DNA of 64,000 nucleotides, taken from positions 807,501 through 871,500 of the forward strand of contig NZ_FSQT01000002.1 in the NCBI RefSeq assembly GCF_900143515.1, given 5' to 3'. The DNA comes from Micromonospora cremea (GTDB lineage Bacteria; Actinomycetota; Actinomycetes; Mycobacteriales; Micromonosporaceae). The position numbers and the translations under genes were made by a program. Positions 33,493 to 42,201 of the stretch are shown here, one piece after another (position 1 is the stretch's first letter; the number at the start of each line of letters is the position of its first letter). A model generated the notes under the pieces. The model saw only the letters and a list, made by a program, of their open reading frames with translations. It was not told the origin of the DNA and did not search any database.

Positions 33493-34329
33493 ATGAGCCG
33501 CAGAACCGCGCGTGCGCGGCCGGACCGCGGTGCCCGCTTCCGGGCCGGGGCGACGCTGCGCGCCTCCGGCCGGCTGCTGGCCCGCGCCTCCGGCCGGCTG
33601 CGCCGGGTCGCGGGGCAGGCGGTGTCGGCCAGCGTCGCCACCACCGATCCGGCCGCCCGCCCACTGCCGCCACGCCGCCCGGCCGGGTCGCCGCTGGCCC
33701 GGCGGCGGCTGGGCACCGGACCGGGGGTGCCGGTGCTGGCCGTCGCCGCGTTGATGGTGCTGATCGTGGCGATGCTCGGCGTCGAGCAGGTGACCGGGAT
33801 CAACATGCTGCCCGACCGGCTCAGCGCCGGCCTGCGGCCGCCGCCGAAGAAGTTCCCGGTGCTGCCGGCCAGCCGGCCGACGGGTCTCGCCATCCGCACG
33901 CTGGACGTGCAGGCGCCGGTGCATGACGTGGGCATCGCCCCGGACGGCACCATCGCCGTGCCGGACGCGGCCCGCGCCCAAGAGGCCGGCTGGTACGACC
34001 AGGGCCCCACACCCGGACAGTACGGTCCCGCGGTGATCGTCGGGCACGTGGACACCACCAGCGGGCCGGCGGTCTTCCACCATCTGCGGGAGCTGCGTTC
34101 CGGCGATCAGATCGAGGTCACCCGCTCCGACGGCAGCGTGGCCGTCTTCGAGGTCGACTCGGTGGAGCGGTTCGACAAGGGCCGGCTGCCGGTGGACGAG
34201 GTGTACGGCGACTTCAGCCGTCCGAGCCTGCGGCTGATCACCTGCGGCGGCCGCTGGGTCGGCGGCGAGACCGGCTACTCGGACAACGTGGTGGTGTTCG
34301 CTTCGTTGGTCAAGGCGCGTGGGGGTTAA
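33493..34329 (+). CDS. Sortase (class E/F-like)
   Basis: The 278-residue protein has a long basic, Pro/Arg-rich cytosolic N-terminus, one transmembrane helix (GVPVLAVAALMVLIVAMLGV, about residues 76-96) and an extracytoplasmic sortase domain. Catalytic His is in VIVGHVDTTSGPAVFHHL, and Cys is in LRLITCGGRWVG. It resembles the short actinobacterial class F sortases, whose substrates are poorly defined. It lies directly downstream of the secreted protein at 32959 and is almost certainly co-transcribed with it, so that protein is the obvious candidate substrate. Confidence 0.85.
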   Translation: MSRRTARARPDRGARFRAGATLRASGRLLARASGRLRRVAGQAVSASVATTDPAARPLPPRRPAGSPLARRRLGTGPGVPVLAVAALMVLIVAMLGVEQVTGINMLPDRLSAGLRPPPKKFPVLPASRPTGLAIRTLDVQAPVHDVGIAPDGTIAVPDAARAQEAGWYDQGPTPGQYGPAVIVGHVDTTSGPAVFHHLRELRSGDQIEVTRSDGSVAVFEVDSVERFDKGRLPVDEVYGDFSRPSLRLITCGGRWVGGETGYSDNVVVFASLVKARGG

Positions 34330-34345
34330 GGTTTGGGGTCGGGGT

Positions 34346-34423
34346 GCGGGGTTTGCGGGAGCCCGACCCGCTCCGGGCGGTCAGGCTTGATCCCTGCGCG
34401 GGTCGGGCTCCCGCAAACCCCGC
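34346..34423. terminator. Large hairpin with perfect 26-bp arms
   Basis: Arms 34346-34371 and 34398-34423 are perfect reverse complements with a 26-base interval, lying between the 3' ends of the convergent sortase and HNH genes. The length exceeds a normal terminator, so it may be a dispersed palindromic repeat acting as a bidirectional terminator. Confidence 0.65.
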
Positions 34424-34490
34424 CGCCTGCCGGCTGCGCCTTGCGCCACCGAGCTCATGGGTAGCTTCAGGCCAGTTGCGGCTTCGGGGG

Positions 34491-35036
34491 TCAGGCGGCG
34501 GCTTCGGGCTCTCGCAGGTCGAGCCAGTCGGCCCAGCGCGGGTCGGGTGCCCGGTGCCCGAGCACCCGCCAGGCGGTGCCCTTCGGCGCGGCCGGCAGGG
34601 CGTGCAGCCGCCAGCCCAGCTCGGCCGGGGTCTTGTCGCCCTTGGTGTGGTTGCATCGCGCGCACGCGGCGACCACGTTCTCCCAGGCGTGCCGGCCGCC
34701 CCGGCTCCGCGGGAAGACGTGGTCGATGGTCTCCGCCGGGCCTCGGCAGTAGGCGCACCGCCACCCGTCCCGGGCGAAGATCGCCCGGCGGGACAGCCCG
34801 ACGTGGGTGCGGTAGGGAACCCGGACGAAGCGGGTCAACCGGACGACCGACGGCACCGGGAGCGCGTCCCGCGCGCTGTGCAGGATGCCGTCACCGTCGG
34901 CGACGCAGACCGCCTTGGCGGAGAGGACGAGGATCGCGGCTCGACGCACCGACACGACGCACAGCGGCTCGTAGGTGGCGTTGAGGACCAACGCGCCGGA
35001 GCCCACCGTGGGTCGTATGTCAGGCATCGCGCTCAC
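34491..35036 (-). CDS. HNH endonuclease family protein
   Basis: The 181-residue protein opens with LVLNATYEPLCVVSVRRAAILVLSAKA and has a classical HNH zinc-finger nuclease core: FARDGWRCAYC, DHVFPRSRGGRHAWENVVAAC and RCNHTKGDKTP. The CxxC pair, catalytic His (DHV) and Asn are all present, so it is predicted to be active. This type is conserved as a single-copy chromosomal gene in actinobacteria (Rv2469c position in the recalled order), which argues against it being a mobile homing nuclease. Cellular role unknown. Confidence 0.9.
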   Translation of the reverse strand: MSAMPDIRPTVGSGALVLNATYEPLCVVSVRRAAILVLSAKAVCVADGDGILHSARDALPVPSVVRLTRFVRVPYRTHVGLSRRAIFARDGWRCAYCRGPAETIDHVFPRSRGGRHAWENVVAACARCNHTKGDKTPAELGWRLHALPAAPKGTAWRVLGHRAPDPRWADWLDLREPEAAA

Positions 35037-35444
35037 CCTCCCGGTTCAGCGGCTGCTGGGCGCCGCCGCCGACCAGGGTGGGGCACGACGGCCCACACGG
35101 TCGACGCCGGTCCGATCACCGACGTCCGTTGCGCCAATAGTCCCTGATCGGACCCCGGATTGCACGTACTAATCTCTCTTCTGGTAAGCGGATCACCCGC
35201 ACCGGGACGGATCACCGCTGTGGCCTGGGCGAACTCTGCTGTTACCGGACAGTGGTGAACAGCCCTTGCCGGCCTCAGCTGTGCCGGATCCGCGCCCGAT
35301 GATCTTCAGCCTCGCCCCCTGGCTCGCGCCGTTCAACCGATCCGGCAGCCCGTGGTCCGGTCCAGTGGAGATCGGCGAAGAATCTTGCGCCGAGGCCCCT
35401 CTAAGCTCCGCTGCTCGGCGTGTAAGCAGAGCAGGAGGTGGCGT
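35037..35444. other. Long divergent intergenic region (HNH / SigE-type sigma)
   Basis: About 400 bases without a gene. A 9-bp inverted repeat (GTCCGATCA at 35110-35118 and TGATCGGAC at 35145-35153) lies on the HNH side. No ECF-type promoter could be named for the sigma gene, which would be the obvious autoregulated target. Confidence 0.5.
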
Positions 35445-35957
35445 GTGGATGCCGACCGGCAGTCGTTCGAGGCGTACGTGCAGGCCCGTGGTCCGGGTCT
35501 GTCTCGGCACGCCTACCTGCTCACCGGCGATCACCACCTCGCCGAGGATCTGGCCCAGCAGGCTCTGCTGCGGGTCGCCGGCCGGTGGAAGCGGGTGGTG
35601 GCCAACGGCGATCCGGACCCGTACGTGCGTCGAGTCCTCTACCACCAGCACGTCTCCTGGTGGCGGTGGCGGTACCGCCGGGTCAGGGAGACTCCGCTCG
35701 ACACCATCGATCGGCCGGTGCCGGACGAGGCGGACGCGGTCGCCGTATCGCTCGCGGTCCGGGCGGCGCTGGCCCGGCTCGCACCCCGGCAGCGCGCGGC
35801 GATCGTGCTGCGGTATTTCGGCGATCTCAGCGAGGCACAGATCGCCGAGACGCTCGGCTGCCAGGTGGGGACGGTGAAGAGCCAGCTGCGGGACGGGCTG
35901 GCCCGACTGCGGGTGCTCGCCCCGGAGTTGGCGGGGCGGTTGGAGGTGCAGTCGTGA
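35445..35957 (+). CDS. SigE-family (ECF-type) RNA polymerase sigma factor
   Basis: The 170-residue protein has sigma region 2 (FEAYVQARGPGLSRHAYLLTGDHHLAEDLAQQALLRVAGRW) and region 4 with its helix-turn-helix (LAPRQRAAIVLRYFGDLSEAQIAETLGCQVGTVKSQLRDGLARL). This is the layout of the actinobacterial SigE family (SigE-like ECF41/SCO-type group). The GTG at 35445 is chosen because GGAGG lies 6 bases upstream. Its stop overlaps the next gene by 4 bases (GTGA), so it is translationally coupled to a membrane protein that probably acts as its anti-sigma factor or sensor. Confidence 0.9.
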   Translation: MDADRQSFEAYVQARGPGLSRHAYLLTGDHHLAEDLAQQALLRVAGRWKRVVANGDPDPYVRRVLYHQHVSWWRWRYRRVRETPLDTIDRPVPDEADAVAVSLAVRAALARLAPRQRAAIVLRYFGDLSEAQIAETLGCQVGTVKSQLRDGLARLRVLAPELAGRLEVQS

Positions 35958-37375
35958 GCGATCAGGTGCTGACGGAGACGCTGCGTCGGATGGCCGACGA
36001 GTCGCGCCCTGCACGGATCTCGCCGGATATCTGGCGACGAGGGCGACGCCGACGCCGACGCCAGGTCGGGGCGGTGCTGGGGACGCTCGTGGCGGTGTTG
36101 GTCAGCGTGCCACTGCTGCTGCCCGCGCTGCCGGACGCCGGTCCCGTGCCGACCAGCCCGGACCGGCCGGTGGTGCCGTCGCGGGCCTACCCACCGCTGA
36201 CCGGAGAGGCAACCATCAACGAGGACCCACCGGGGCCGGCGGTCCTGCTGGTGACCGGCGACCGAGAGCTTCGCGGCAGCGACATCTGGGGCTGGGAGGG
36301 GCGCAGCCTGGTAGTGGCGGCCGACGGCAGCTACCGCCTGGCCCGCACGGTCGGGGAGACCACTGCGGGAACCGGCGGTCTGCTGCTCTCGCCCGACGGT
36401 CGCCAGCTGGCCGCTCAACCCGGGCTGGAGGGCAGCGACTGGCCCGACGACCCGCTCGGCACAACCATGATCGTCGACCTGGCCAGCGGTCAGATGCGGC
36501 ACTATGCCGGTGGCCTGCCGGTCGCCTGGGCCCCGGATGGCCGGTCGCTGCTGGTCATGTCACACACCCTCGACGGGCAGCTGGGGCGGTTGAGCCTGCT
36601 CGACCCGGCTACCGGGGCGCTGCACCAGCTCCCCCGAATCACCGGGGCGTTCCACACCGGCAACGTCGCCGCCTTCGCCCCGGACGGCTCCCGCCTCGCC
36701 GTGGCGACGACTGACGCGCTGTACATTGTCGACCTGGCCGCCAGCACGACACGCACCCTTGGTGCCCTCACCCCACGCGACCGCCTCGCCGGGCCCGGTG
36801 CCTGGACGCCCGACGGCAACCGGCTTGCCACCTGGGCAATTGGCGACTGCGAGGACGGCGGCAGCTGCGACGAGAAACGCCTGGCCGGGCGGCAGATCCG
36901 GATCGAGTACCGGGACGCGGCCACCGGCGCCCCGGCGAGCGGGCCAGCACTGCCCCCCGCACGAGGCCTGGCCGCCAGGCTGCTCGGCTGGCAGCGCGAC
37001 GGTGACGCCGTCGTCGCCGAGTACCAGCCGGAAGAGGGAACGATCAAGCGGCCGGACGACCCCCTCTGGTCCGAAACCGGCTGGTGGCAGGTCGGCGCGG
37101 TCGAGCTGCGGGAGTTCCGCCCGGACGGGTCCCGCCCCACGTTGGTCGAGCTGCCTTCCAGCGCCCTCTTCGTCGACGTACCCGCCAACCTGCTGGACAA
37201 CTTCGGCGGACCGTCGCCGTCGTGGCCCGAGGGGGCCATCCGTCGGCTGCTCGCCATATGGTGGCCCGTCGGGCAGTTCCTGGTGGCGCTGGTCGGACTG
37301 GTGCTGCCCCTGGTGGGCTGGCGGCTGGTCGCCCGACGACGGATGGCACCCGGTTCGACGGCTGCTCGTACTTGA
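35954..37375 (+). CDS. Membrane propeller protein, probable sigma-linked sensor
   Basis: The 473-residue protein has a short cytosolic N-terminus (ETLRRMADESRPARISPDIWRRGRRRRRR) and a transmembrane helix (about residues 35-57). Next comes a large extracellular TolB/WD40-like beta propeller with repeated blade motifs (LSPDGRQLAA, WAPDGRSLLV, FAPDGSRLAV, WTPDGNRLAT), and then a C-terminal transmembrane helix. The cytosolic segment is too short for a classical zinc anti-sigma domain, so the anti-sigma role is inferred only from the GTGA overlap with the sigma gene. The next gene begins 25 bp later, so the operon may extend further. Confidence 0.75.
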   Translation: MSDQVLTETLRRMADESRPARISPDIWRRGRRRRRRQVGAVLGTLVAVLVSVPLLLPALPDAGPVPTSPDRPVVPSRAYPPLTGEATINEDPPGPAVLLVTGDRELRGSDIWGWEGRSLVVAADGSYRLARTVGETTAGTGGLLLSPDGRQLAAQPGLEGSDWPDDPLGTTMIVDLASGQMRHYAGGLPVAWAPDGRSLLVMSHTLDGQLGRLSLLDPATGALHQLPRITGAFHTGNVAAFAPDGSRLAVATTDALYIVDLAASTTRTLGALTPRDRLAGPGAWTPDGNRLATWAIGDCEDGGSCDEKRLAGRQIRIEYRDAATGAPASGPALPPARGLAARLLGWQRDGDAVVAEYQPEEGTIKRPDDPLWSETGWWQVGAVELREFRPDGSRPTLVELPSSALFVDVPANLLDNFGGPSPSWPEGAIRRLLAIWWPVGQFLVALVGLVLPLVGWRLVARRRMAPGSTAART

Positions 37376-37399
37376 TCGGTCCGGATAGGATCGCCGGTC

Positions 37400-38479
37400 G
37401 TGACCCCGAACTCGCGCCGGCTGTCCGCCCTACTGAAGCCGCTTCGGAGCTGGGCGCCGGCGCTGGTCCTGTTGGGGGCGGTGGTCGCGGCCACGGGGGT
37501 CGTGGCCGTCGGACTGCGCGGTTCCCCCACCGCACCGTCCCGGGCTGTGCTGGTCTCCAGCGGTGCGTGGGCACCGTTCGTGGGTCCCGATCTGCCCGAC
37601 GGCGGGCCGGTCACGGAGTTGGTCGTCGAACTGCTCAGCCGCTCCGGATACTCCCCCGAGGTCAGGTACACATCGTGGTCCCTGGCCGAGGAGAAGGTCT
37701 CCTCCGGTGCCTCCATCGGGGCGTTTCCGCTGGTGGGCAGCGAGTCACGGCGTACCAAATTCCTCCTCTCCGACCCGCTCATCGACTTCGAGTACGTGCT
37801 GTTCTACAACCGCCGCCGCGGCGAGCCGAAGATCTCGTCCGCCGGCGACCTCGGTGCGTTACGGGTGGGCGGCATCGCCGGGTACGACTACTGGGACGAG
37901 CTGGAGTCCGCGGTTCCCGAATTCGTGGAGTTCGGATCGGCCCTGGAGGGCTTCCGGGCGCTCGCCGACGGCCGGATCGACCTGCTCGCCGAGGGGCTGC
38001 TCTCCGGGCAGGCGGTGCTCGCCGACCCGTCCTTCGCCGGTGACGCCGCGGACTTCGGTCACCTCCAGGGCGACAACCGGCTGGTGCATTCGGTGCAGGG
38101 CCTGCACTTCATGATGGCGGACACCGACGAGGGCGCCTCGGTGATGGCGAAGCTCAACGCGATGCTCAGGACGATGCGCCAGAGCCAGGAGTACGAGGAC
38201 ATCGTCGCCGAACTCGAACCGTCCGCGTCCCACGAGGTGACCCTGACTCCGGTCGCCGCGTCGGGTCTGGTGGAACTCCTCGACCAGGACGGCAAGCCGG
38301 TTCTGCTTGCCCCGAGGGGCACCAGGGCGCGAGTGCTGGCCTGGCCCGAGGCGTTCGTCGGCACCGCAGGCCCGCCGCCGGCACAGGTCCTCGTCAAGGT
38401 GAAGGTCACCAACGGTCCCGCGCAGGGCCGGGTGCTTCACGTCGATGCCCGTGCCCTGCTGCTCGATCCGGTGACCTGA
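37400..38479 (+). CDS. Membrane-anchored solute-binding-like protein (SBP family 3)
   Basis: The 359-residue protein has an N-terminal membrane helix without a lipobox (about residues 18-40). A periplasmic-binding-like domain of roughly 200 residues follows: SGAWAPFVGPDLPDGGPVTELVVELLSRSGYSPEVRYTSW, FSLSDPLIDFEYVLF-type block, ADGRIDLLAEG. An extra C-terminal beta-rich domain of about 100 residues completes it. There is no ABC permease or ATPase nearby, so it is not a standard uptake receptor. The start is the GTG at 37400. Its stop shares a base with the next start (TGATG), tying it to the two following membrane proteins. Confidence 0.75.
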   Translation: MTPNSRRLSALLKPLRSWAPALVLLGAVVAATGVVAVGLRGSPTAPSRAVLVSSGAWAPFVGPDLPDGGPVTELVVELLSRSGYSPEVRYTSWSLAEEKVSSGASIGAFPLVGSESRRTKFLLSDPLIDFEYVLFYNRRRGEPKISSAGDLGALRVGGIAGYDYWDELESAVPEFVEFGSALEGFRALADGRIDLLAEGLLSGQAVLADPSFAGDAADFGHLQGDNRLVHSVQGLHFMMADTDEGASVMAKLNAMLRTMRQSQEYEDIVAELEPSASHEVTLTPVAASGLVELLDQDGKPVLLAPRGTRARVLAWPEAFVGTAGPPPAQVLVKVKVTNGPAQGRVLHVDARALLLDPVT

Positions 38480-39906
38480 TGATCCAGCTACGGACCCTGG
38501 CCCCGGTCGCGGTGGACTACTACGCCGTACCGGGTGCGTCGCTGCGCGATCCGCACGGGTACGCGCGGTTCTGGGCCGAACAGCAGCCGGCGGTGGACGA
38601 GTTGCTGGCGGGACTGACCCCGGGCCCGGTGGCGGATCGGCCCCGACGCCCCCCGTCCGTCGTGCTGGAGCACACCCGGGCCACACGGTCGTTCAATCTC
38701 TACCGCACCATCGATGACCACGCCATCGAGCGCACGATGCACGTCCTCACCGGCACGCTGTACCCCGAGCATCTGCCAGCCGCGTTCAGCGGCGTCACCA
38801 CCGCCCCGCATGCCGGGGTCATCGAGATCAGTTTCCGGCTCTACGACCACGGCCTGATGTTGCTCGAGATACTGGCGGACGTTGATCCGCGGCCGACCGA
38901 GGACACCGACGGCCTGGCGAGCCGCCTCGACGAACTCCAGGCCCGAGCGGTGGCGATGGGTGAGCGGGCAGCGCGGGAGATCGTCGCGCGGTACCTGGAC
39001 CCGCTGCTGCGCCTGCTGCGTCAGGCCGACCGGGACAGCCGGATCCTGGCCACGGCGACCCCTGACGGCGACCCGTTGACGGCGGAGTTCGGGGAACCGC
39101 TCTGGGTCACCCGTAGCCTCGTACTCGATCCGGCCGAGCCCGGAGCCGATGCGGTGACGCGGCACTGGATCAAGGACGTGGTGATCGCCGACGACGTCCG
39201 CAGCCCGGCGGACCGGCTGCTCGACGGCGACCTGGAGCATCTGATCCGCTGGCTGAACTACATCTTCCTGGACCGCACCGGGGCAGGCGGCCGGATGCTG
39301 CCCGGCGACCCGTTCCGCGACCAGTGGGACGCCCTGCGCTACGCGCAGGTGTTCTACGGCGCGCTGGACCGGATCGACGCCCGGCTGTCGAAGATTCTCG
39401 CAGATTCGGCGGCGGCCGGTTCCCGCTGGGAACTGGAGCAGCTCAGGGGGAACCTGTTGGGGCTGAGTCAGCGCGCCGAGCTGATCATGATGGAGCGCCA
39501 GGACCTGTCGAAGTACCTCAAGCGCGCGGTACGGACGGAGATGGACGCCATCCTCGAGTTCTGGGACTACGAGAGCCTCCTGGCGCAGCCGGTCCGGTTC
39601 AAGATCGAGATCTGTGACCGGCGCCTGGCCGAACTCGCCGCACGGCGCACCGCCCGTTCGGCGATGTTCACCGACCTCATCCTGCTGGGTATCGGTGTGA
39701 CGTCGATCCTGGGAACGGCGCTCGCGGTCACCGAGTTCGGGCGCTCGTTGGCCAACGACCCGGGCATGGCGGTCTCCGACCTGGGACGGTCGTCCATCAT
39801 GGGATGGATCGCCGGGCAGCCGGCGGACGCCGTCCTGATCACGTCCGGCATAGTGTCGCTGCTGTTGGTGATCATGTATTTGTTCTTCCGTCGCGACCGG
39901 ACCTGA
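38479..39906 (+). CDS. Unknown protein with CorA-like shape (soluble domain plus two C-terminal helices)
   Basis: The 475-residue protein is hydrophilic and helical over about 395 residues, including a long helix-rich stretch (about 290-395) with YLKRAVRTEMDAILEFWDYESLL. Two hydrophobic helices come near the C-terminus: MFTDLILLGIGVTSILGTALAV and AVLITSGIVSLLLVIMYLFF. The layout resembles CorA-type channels, but I do not see a GMN motif between the helices (the loop reads GMAVSDLGRSS and WIAGQP). No family is recognised. It is flanked by TGATG overlaps on both sides and so is co-translated with the solute-binding-like and MFS proteins. Confidence 0.6.
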   Translation: MIQLRTLAPVAVDYYAVPGASLRDPHGYARFWAEQQPAVDELLAGLTPGPVADRPRRPPSVVLEHTRATRSFNLYRTIDDHAIERTMHVLTGTLYPEHLPAAFSGVTTAPHAGVIEISFRLYDHGLMLLEILADVDPRPTEDTDGLASRLDELQARAVAMGERAAREIVARYLDPLLRLLRQADRDSRILATATPDGDPLTAEFGEPLWVTRSLVLDPAEPGADAVTRHWIKDVVIADDVRSPADRLLDGDLEHLIRWLNYIFLDRTGAGGRMLPGDPFRDQWDALRYAQVFYGALDRIDARLSKILADSAAAGSRWELEQLRGNLLGLSQRAELIMMERQDLSKYLKRAVRTEMDAILEFWDYESLLAQPVRFKIEICDRRLAELAARRTARSAMFTDLILLGIGVTSILGTALAVTEFGRSLANDPGMAVSDLGRSSIMGWIAGQPADAVLITSGIVSLLLVIMYLFFRRDRT

Positions 39907-41093
39907 TGCGAACAGCCCTGCGCAGTCGCCCGATCCGGACGCTGGCGATCACCCAGTTCCTGCTCGAAGTGCAGTTCTGGTTTCCCATCTGGCTGATCTA
40001 CCTGCTCGACCTGGGCTTCCCTCTGACGACGGCGGTACTCGCCGACGGAGCGTTCCGGATCGTCTCGGTGATCTGCGAGTTCCCGGTGGGGCTGGTCGCC
40101 GACCGGATCGGGCGGCGGGCCACCTATCTGACGCTGGCCGGTGCGACGGTGCTGACCTTCACCGTCATTACGCAGATCCGGTCCGTGCAGGTGCTGTTCG
40201 GAGCGTGGGTGCTCTGGGGTGTGCTGTGGGCACTGTCGTCCGGCGCGGCCAGCACCTACCTGTACGAACTGTGCGCCCAGGACCCTCTCGACATCGACCC
40301 GGCCAGGGCCATCGGGCTGGTACGGGCGGTCGGCAACGTGTCCGTACTCGTCTCGCTGCTGGCCGCCGGCTACCTGTACGACGTGGACCACCGGCTCCCG
40401 TTCGCCGTCACCGCCGTGCTGGCCGCGGTCGCGTTCCTGCTCGCGTACACGCTGCCGGAGATCGCCGGCTCACGGGTGGTCGCCACGCTCTCCTCGGTGC
40501 TGGCGGACATCCGGGGCGCGGCAGCCGACCCCCGGGTACGCCGGGCCGTGCGGCTGGGGGCGCTGCTGCTGCTGTTCGGCTGGAGCGCCCGCATCCTGTT
40601 CCAGCCACTTGCGCTCCATCTGGGCCTGACCGCGCAGGTCACCGGATGGATGTACGGGGTGTTCGCGGCCGCCTCGGCGCTCGGTGGGCTGGTCGCCGGA
40701 TACGTCCGCCCGCGGCACCGCCCGGGTGCGCTGAGCGCCGCGTTCCTCCTCATCCTCGCCGCGCTGGTGGCGATCAACCAGATGGACCGGCTCGGCCCGT
40801 TCCTCTTCCTGCCGATGATGGGATTCGGATACACCCTCGGCCTGACGGTGCTGGAGGTCTTCACCAACGAGGTCACCCCGCGAGCGGTGCGCGCCACGAT
40901 ATTCGGGGTGATCGCCTGTGTCGGCGGTGTCGGCATCGCCGTGGCCCGCCCCGGTCTCGGGATACTGGCGGAGCGGCACTCCACGTCTTTCGCGTTCGGG
41001 ATCTGGGCCGGCACAGGCGTGGTGCTGATCAGCCTGGCGGTGCCTGGAATCCGCCGGATCCGGATGGCCGCCGGCCCTGCACCCGACCGCTGA
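39906..41093 (+). CDS. MFS transporter
   Basis: The 395-residue protein has about 12 hydrophobic segments and the MFS loop motif between helices 2 and 3 (GLVADRIGRRATYLTLAG). It resembles drug/metabolite efflux permeases of the actinobacterial MFS group, but the substrate is unknown. Its ATG shares one base with the stop of the preceding gene (TGATG). It closes a unit with the solute-binding-like protein and the CorA-shaped protein, possibly also with the sigma and propeller genes upstream. The most C-terminal residues are Arg-rich and cytosolic. Confidence 0.88.
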   Translation: MRTALRSRPIRTLAITQFLLEVQFWFPIWLIYLLDLGFPLTTAVLADGAFRIVSVICEFPVGLVADRIGRRATYLTLAGATVLTFTVITQIRSVQVLFGAWVLWGVLWALSSGAASTYLYELCAQDPLDIDPARAIGLVRAVGNVSVLVSLLAAGYLYDVDHRLPFAVTAVLAAVAFLLAYTLPEIAGSRVVATLSSVLADIRGAAADPRVRRAVRLGALLLLFGWSARILFQPLALHLGLTAQVTGWMYGVFAAASALGGLVAGYVRPRHRPGALSAAFLLILAALVAINQMDRLGPFLFLPMMGFGYTLGLTVLEVFTNEVTPRAVRATIFGVIACVGGVGIAVARPGLGILAERHSTSFAFGIWAGTGVVLISLAVPGIRRIRMAAGPAPDR

Positions 41094-41160
41094 GCGGCGG
41101 CAGGTCACCGGCCGGTGGGTCGGCGGCGGGCGCTCGGCTTCCTTACGGTACGAAGACAGG

Positions 41161-42201
41161 GTGAGTGCCGCCAGCGTGACGCCCCTTGCCCTGTCCACCG
41201 CCACGTCGGTGAACTGCCAGGGCAGTTCCTCCTGCGAGTTCCTGTACCGAATGACCCACTCGGCCTGGTTCGCCGAGGGCAGCTACTGGATCCTGCTCAA
41301 GCCGCTGCGAGTACTGCTGATCGTGGCGCTGGCGATGTTCGCCCGATGGGCGCTGCACCGGACGATCGACCGGTTGGTCCGGACCACCACCGACGGTGCG
41401 GTGCCGACGATGCTGCGGCCACTGCGCGAACGGGTGCCCACCGCCGCGGTCGACCCGACCGAGTTCGTGCCGGAGCGGCGTCGGCAGCGGGCCGAGGCGA
41501 TCGGCTCGGTGCTACGCAGCCTGACCACCGCGTTCGTCTTCGGCATCGCGCTGCTGATGATCCTGCGTGAGTTCAGCTTCGACCTGGCTCCGCTGCTGGC
41601 CAGCGCCGGGATCGCCGGTGTCGCGCTGGGCTTCGGCGCCCAGAGCCTGGTCAAGGATCTGATCGCGGGGTTGTTCATGCTGATCGAGGACCAGTACGGC
41701 GTGGGTGACACCGTCGACCTGGGCGAGGCGACCGGTGTGGTCGAGTCGGTCGGGCTGCGGGTCACCACCGTGCGCGACGGTCGCGGTGTGCTCTGGTACA
41801 TCCGCAACGGCGAGATCATCCGGGTGGGCAACAAGAGCCAGGGATGGGCCCTAGTGGTGGTGGACCTCCCGATCGGCTTCAGCGGCACCGAGGAGGCGAC
41901 CGCCGTGCTGCGGACCGCGGCCGCCTCGGTGGCGGTGGACCCGGAACTGTCGCCGGAGATCGTGGAGGCGCCGGAGGTGCTCGGCGTCGAACAGATGACG
42001 GTGGACGGCGCGGTGATCCGGACGGTGGTGAAGACGACCGCCGACGGGCAGTTCGCGGTGGGACGGGAGCTGCGCCGGCGGCTGGCGGAGGCGCTGGAGA
42101 ACTCGGGGATCACCGCACAGATCGCCTCGTCGCGCATCTATCCCGGTCTACTGAACCGGCCGATGGCCGACGGCGAGACTGGTCAGGGCGGCGCGACCTG
42201 A
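41161..42201 (+). CDS. Mechanosensitive ion channel (MscS family)
   Basis: MscS-type channels release solutes on hypo-osmotic shock. The 346-residue protein has about three membrane helices and the pore-lining TM3 with Gly/Ala packing (LLASAGIAGVALGFGAQSLV) followed by KDLIAGLFMLIEDQYGVGDTVDLG. The beta domain and C-terminal alpha/beta domain follow. The N-terminus contains an unusual short extracellular segment with two Cys (CQGSSSCEF). The start is the GTG at 41161 with a weak ribosome site. It is separated by 67 bp from the MFS gene and may or may not be co-transcribed. Confidence 0.92.
   Translation: MSAASVTPLALSTATSVNCQGSSSCEFLYRMTHSAWFAEGSYWILLKPLRVLLIVALAMFARWALHRTIDRLVRTTTDGAVPTMLRPLRERVPTAAVDPTEFVPERRRQRAEAIGSVLRSLTTAFVFGIALLMILREFSFDLAPLLASAGIAGVALGFGAQSLVKDLIAGLFMLIEDQYGVGDTVDLGEATGVVESVGLRVTTVRDGRGVLWYIRNGEIIRVGNKSQGWALVVVDLPIGFSGTEEATAVLRTAAASVAVDPELSPEIVEAPEVLGVEQMTVDGAVIRTVVKTTADGQFAVGRELRRRLAEALENSGITAQIASSRIYPGLLNRPMADGETGQGGAT

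Noticed and set aside
34491..35036. HNH gene as a mobile homing nuclease or part of a restriction system
   Set aside because: No methylase, intron or intein context is present, and it occupies a position conserved in the recalled actinobacterial gene order.
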